Assembly (NCBI GenBank): GCA_037074765.1 | Contig: JBAMDO010000022.1 | Span: 1-64,000 of the forward strand | DNA: 64,000 nucleotides | DNA from: Mansonella perstans | Taxonomy: Eukaryota; Nematoda; Chromadorea; Rhabditida; Onchocercidae | Direction: 5' to 3' | Part shown: positions 63,695-64,000 of the stretch, piece by piece | Position numbering within the stretch: position 1 is the stretch's first letter | Layout of the letters: each line of letters begins with the position of its first letter | Position numbers and translations under genes: made by a program | The notes under the pieces: model-generated | What the model saw: only the letters and a program-made list of their open reading frames with translations | Told to the model about the DNA's origin: nothing | The model's database searches: none

Positions 63695-64000
63695 GTAAAC
63701 TGTCATTTAATTAAACAAGATTCTTGCATATCTAACTGACAACAAATCAATAATCCGGTCCATAAGAGAGATAGAAACACAGCACTGAAGAGTGATTAAT
63801 GATTAGTCGGGAGAAATTTATCGGGAAAATTAGACGGACATACTGTTAGATATCAATATTGATTAATTTCGCCGTTTTTATTGAAAAGTTTACTAAAAGC
63901 TTATTTGAAAATAAAAGTGCAAAGTGAGGATTGCGAGTAGCAAAAAACGGATCAAATTATACTGAAAAAAATGGCTTATTAAGGCATCAAAAACCAGAAC

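Noticed and set aside
1..64000. tRNA, rRNA or other structured RNA genes
   Set aside because: No cloverleaf-type boxes or conserved RNA segments were seen on reading; a covariance-model scan would be needed to exclude them.

Overview
The window looks like nuclear DNA from a nematode, most probably a filarial worm (Onchocercidae). It is very AT-rich, and its genes are split into many short exons with GT/AG introns, often with a TTTTAG or TTTCAG acceptor. Products match nematode families: a PIR-1 RNA phosphatase, a PF03407-type glycosyltransferase, and a Patched receptor. A decayed fragment of a bacterial IS110-type transposase lies between genes, as expected for old Wolbachia DNA in a filarial nucleus. 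The assignment to a filarial worm is inference; no single sequence proves it.

Layout. (1) 466-2372, minus: complete 5-exon pir-1-like gene. (2) 2373-8643: intergenic, with a tandem repeat beside the pir-1 start and large trinucleotide blocks at 6.2-7.0 kb. (3) 8644-13676, plus: 6-exon membrane-bound glycosyltransferase-like gene with a poly-serine stem. (4) 13677-19992: intergenic, with four or more minisatellites and the IS110 fragment at 19304-19498. (5) 19993-28110, minus: a 19-exon gene for a secreted protein of about 785 residues made of six related cysteine-rich modules, not recognised from any named family. (6) 28111-41265: 13 kb without a gene, many minisatellites. (7) 41266-52525, plus: 26-exon Patched homologue of about 1459 residues. 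(8) 52526-63540: mostly empty, with an inverted-repeat element, two tandem duplications and one doubtful small secreted ORF. (9) 63541-63694, plus: probable first exon of a membrane protein that runs off the window.

Exon models were built by hand from splice sites, reading phase and protein similarity. All internal phases agree, and each of the four full models gives an open frame divisible by three. The genes do not form an operon. pir-1 and the glycosyltransferase gene diverge, as do the cysteine-rich gene and Patched. The glycosyltransferase, cysteine-rich and Patched products would act in the secretory pathway or at the cell surface, whereas PIR-1 acts on RNA in the cell interior. No tRNA, rRNA or CRISPR array was seen.
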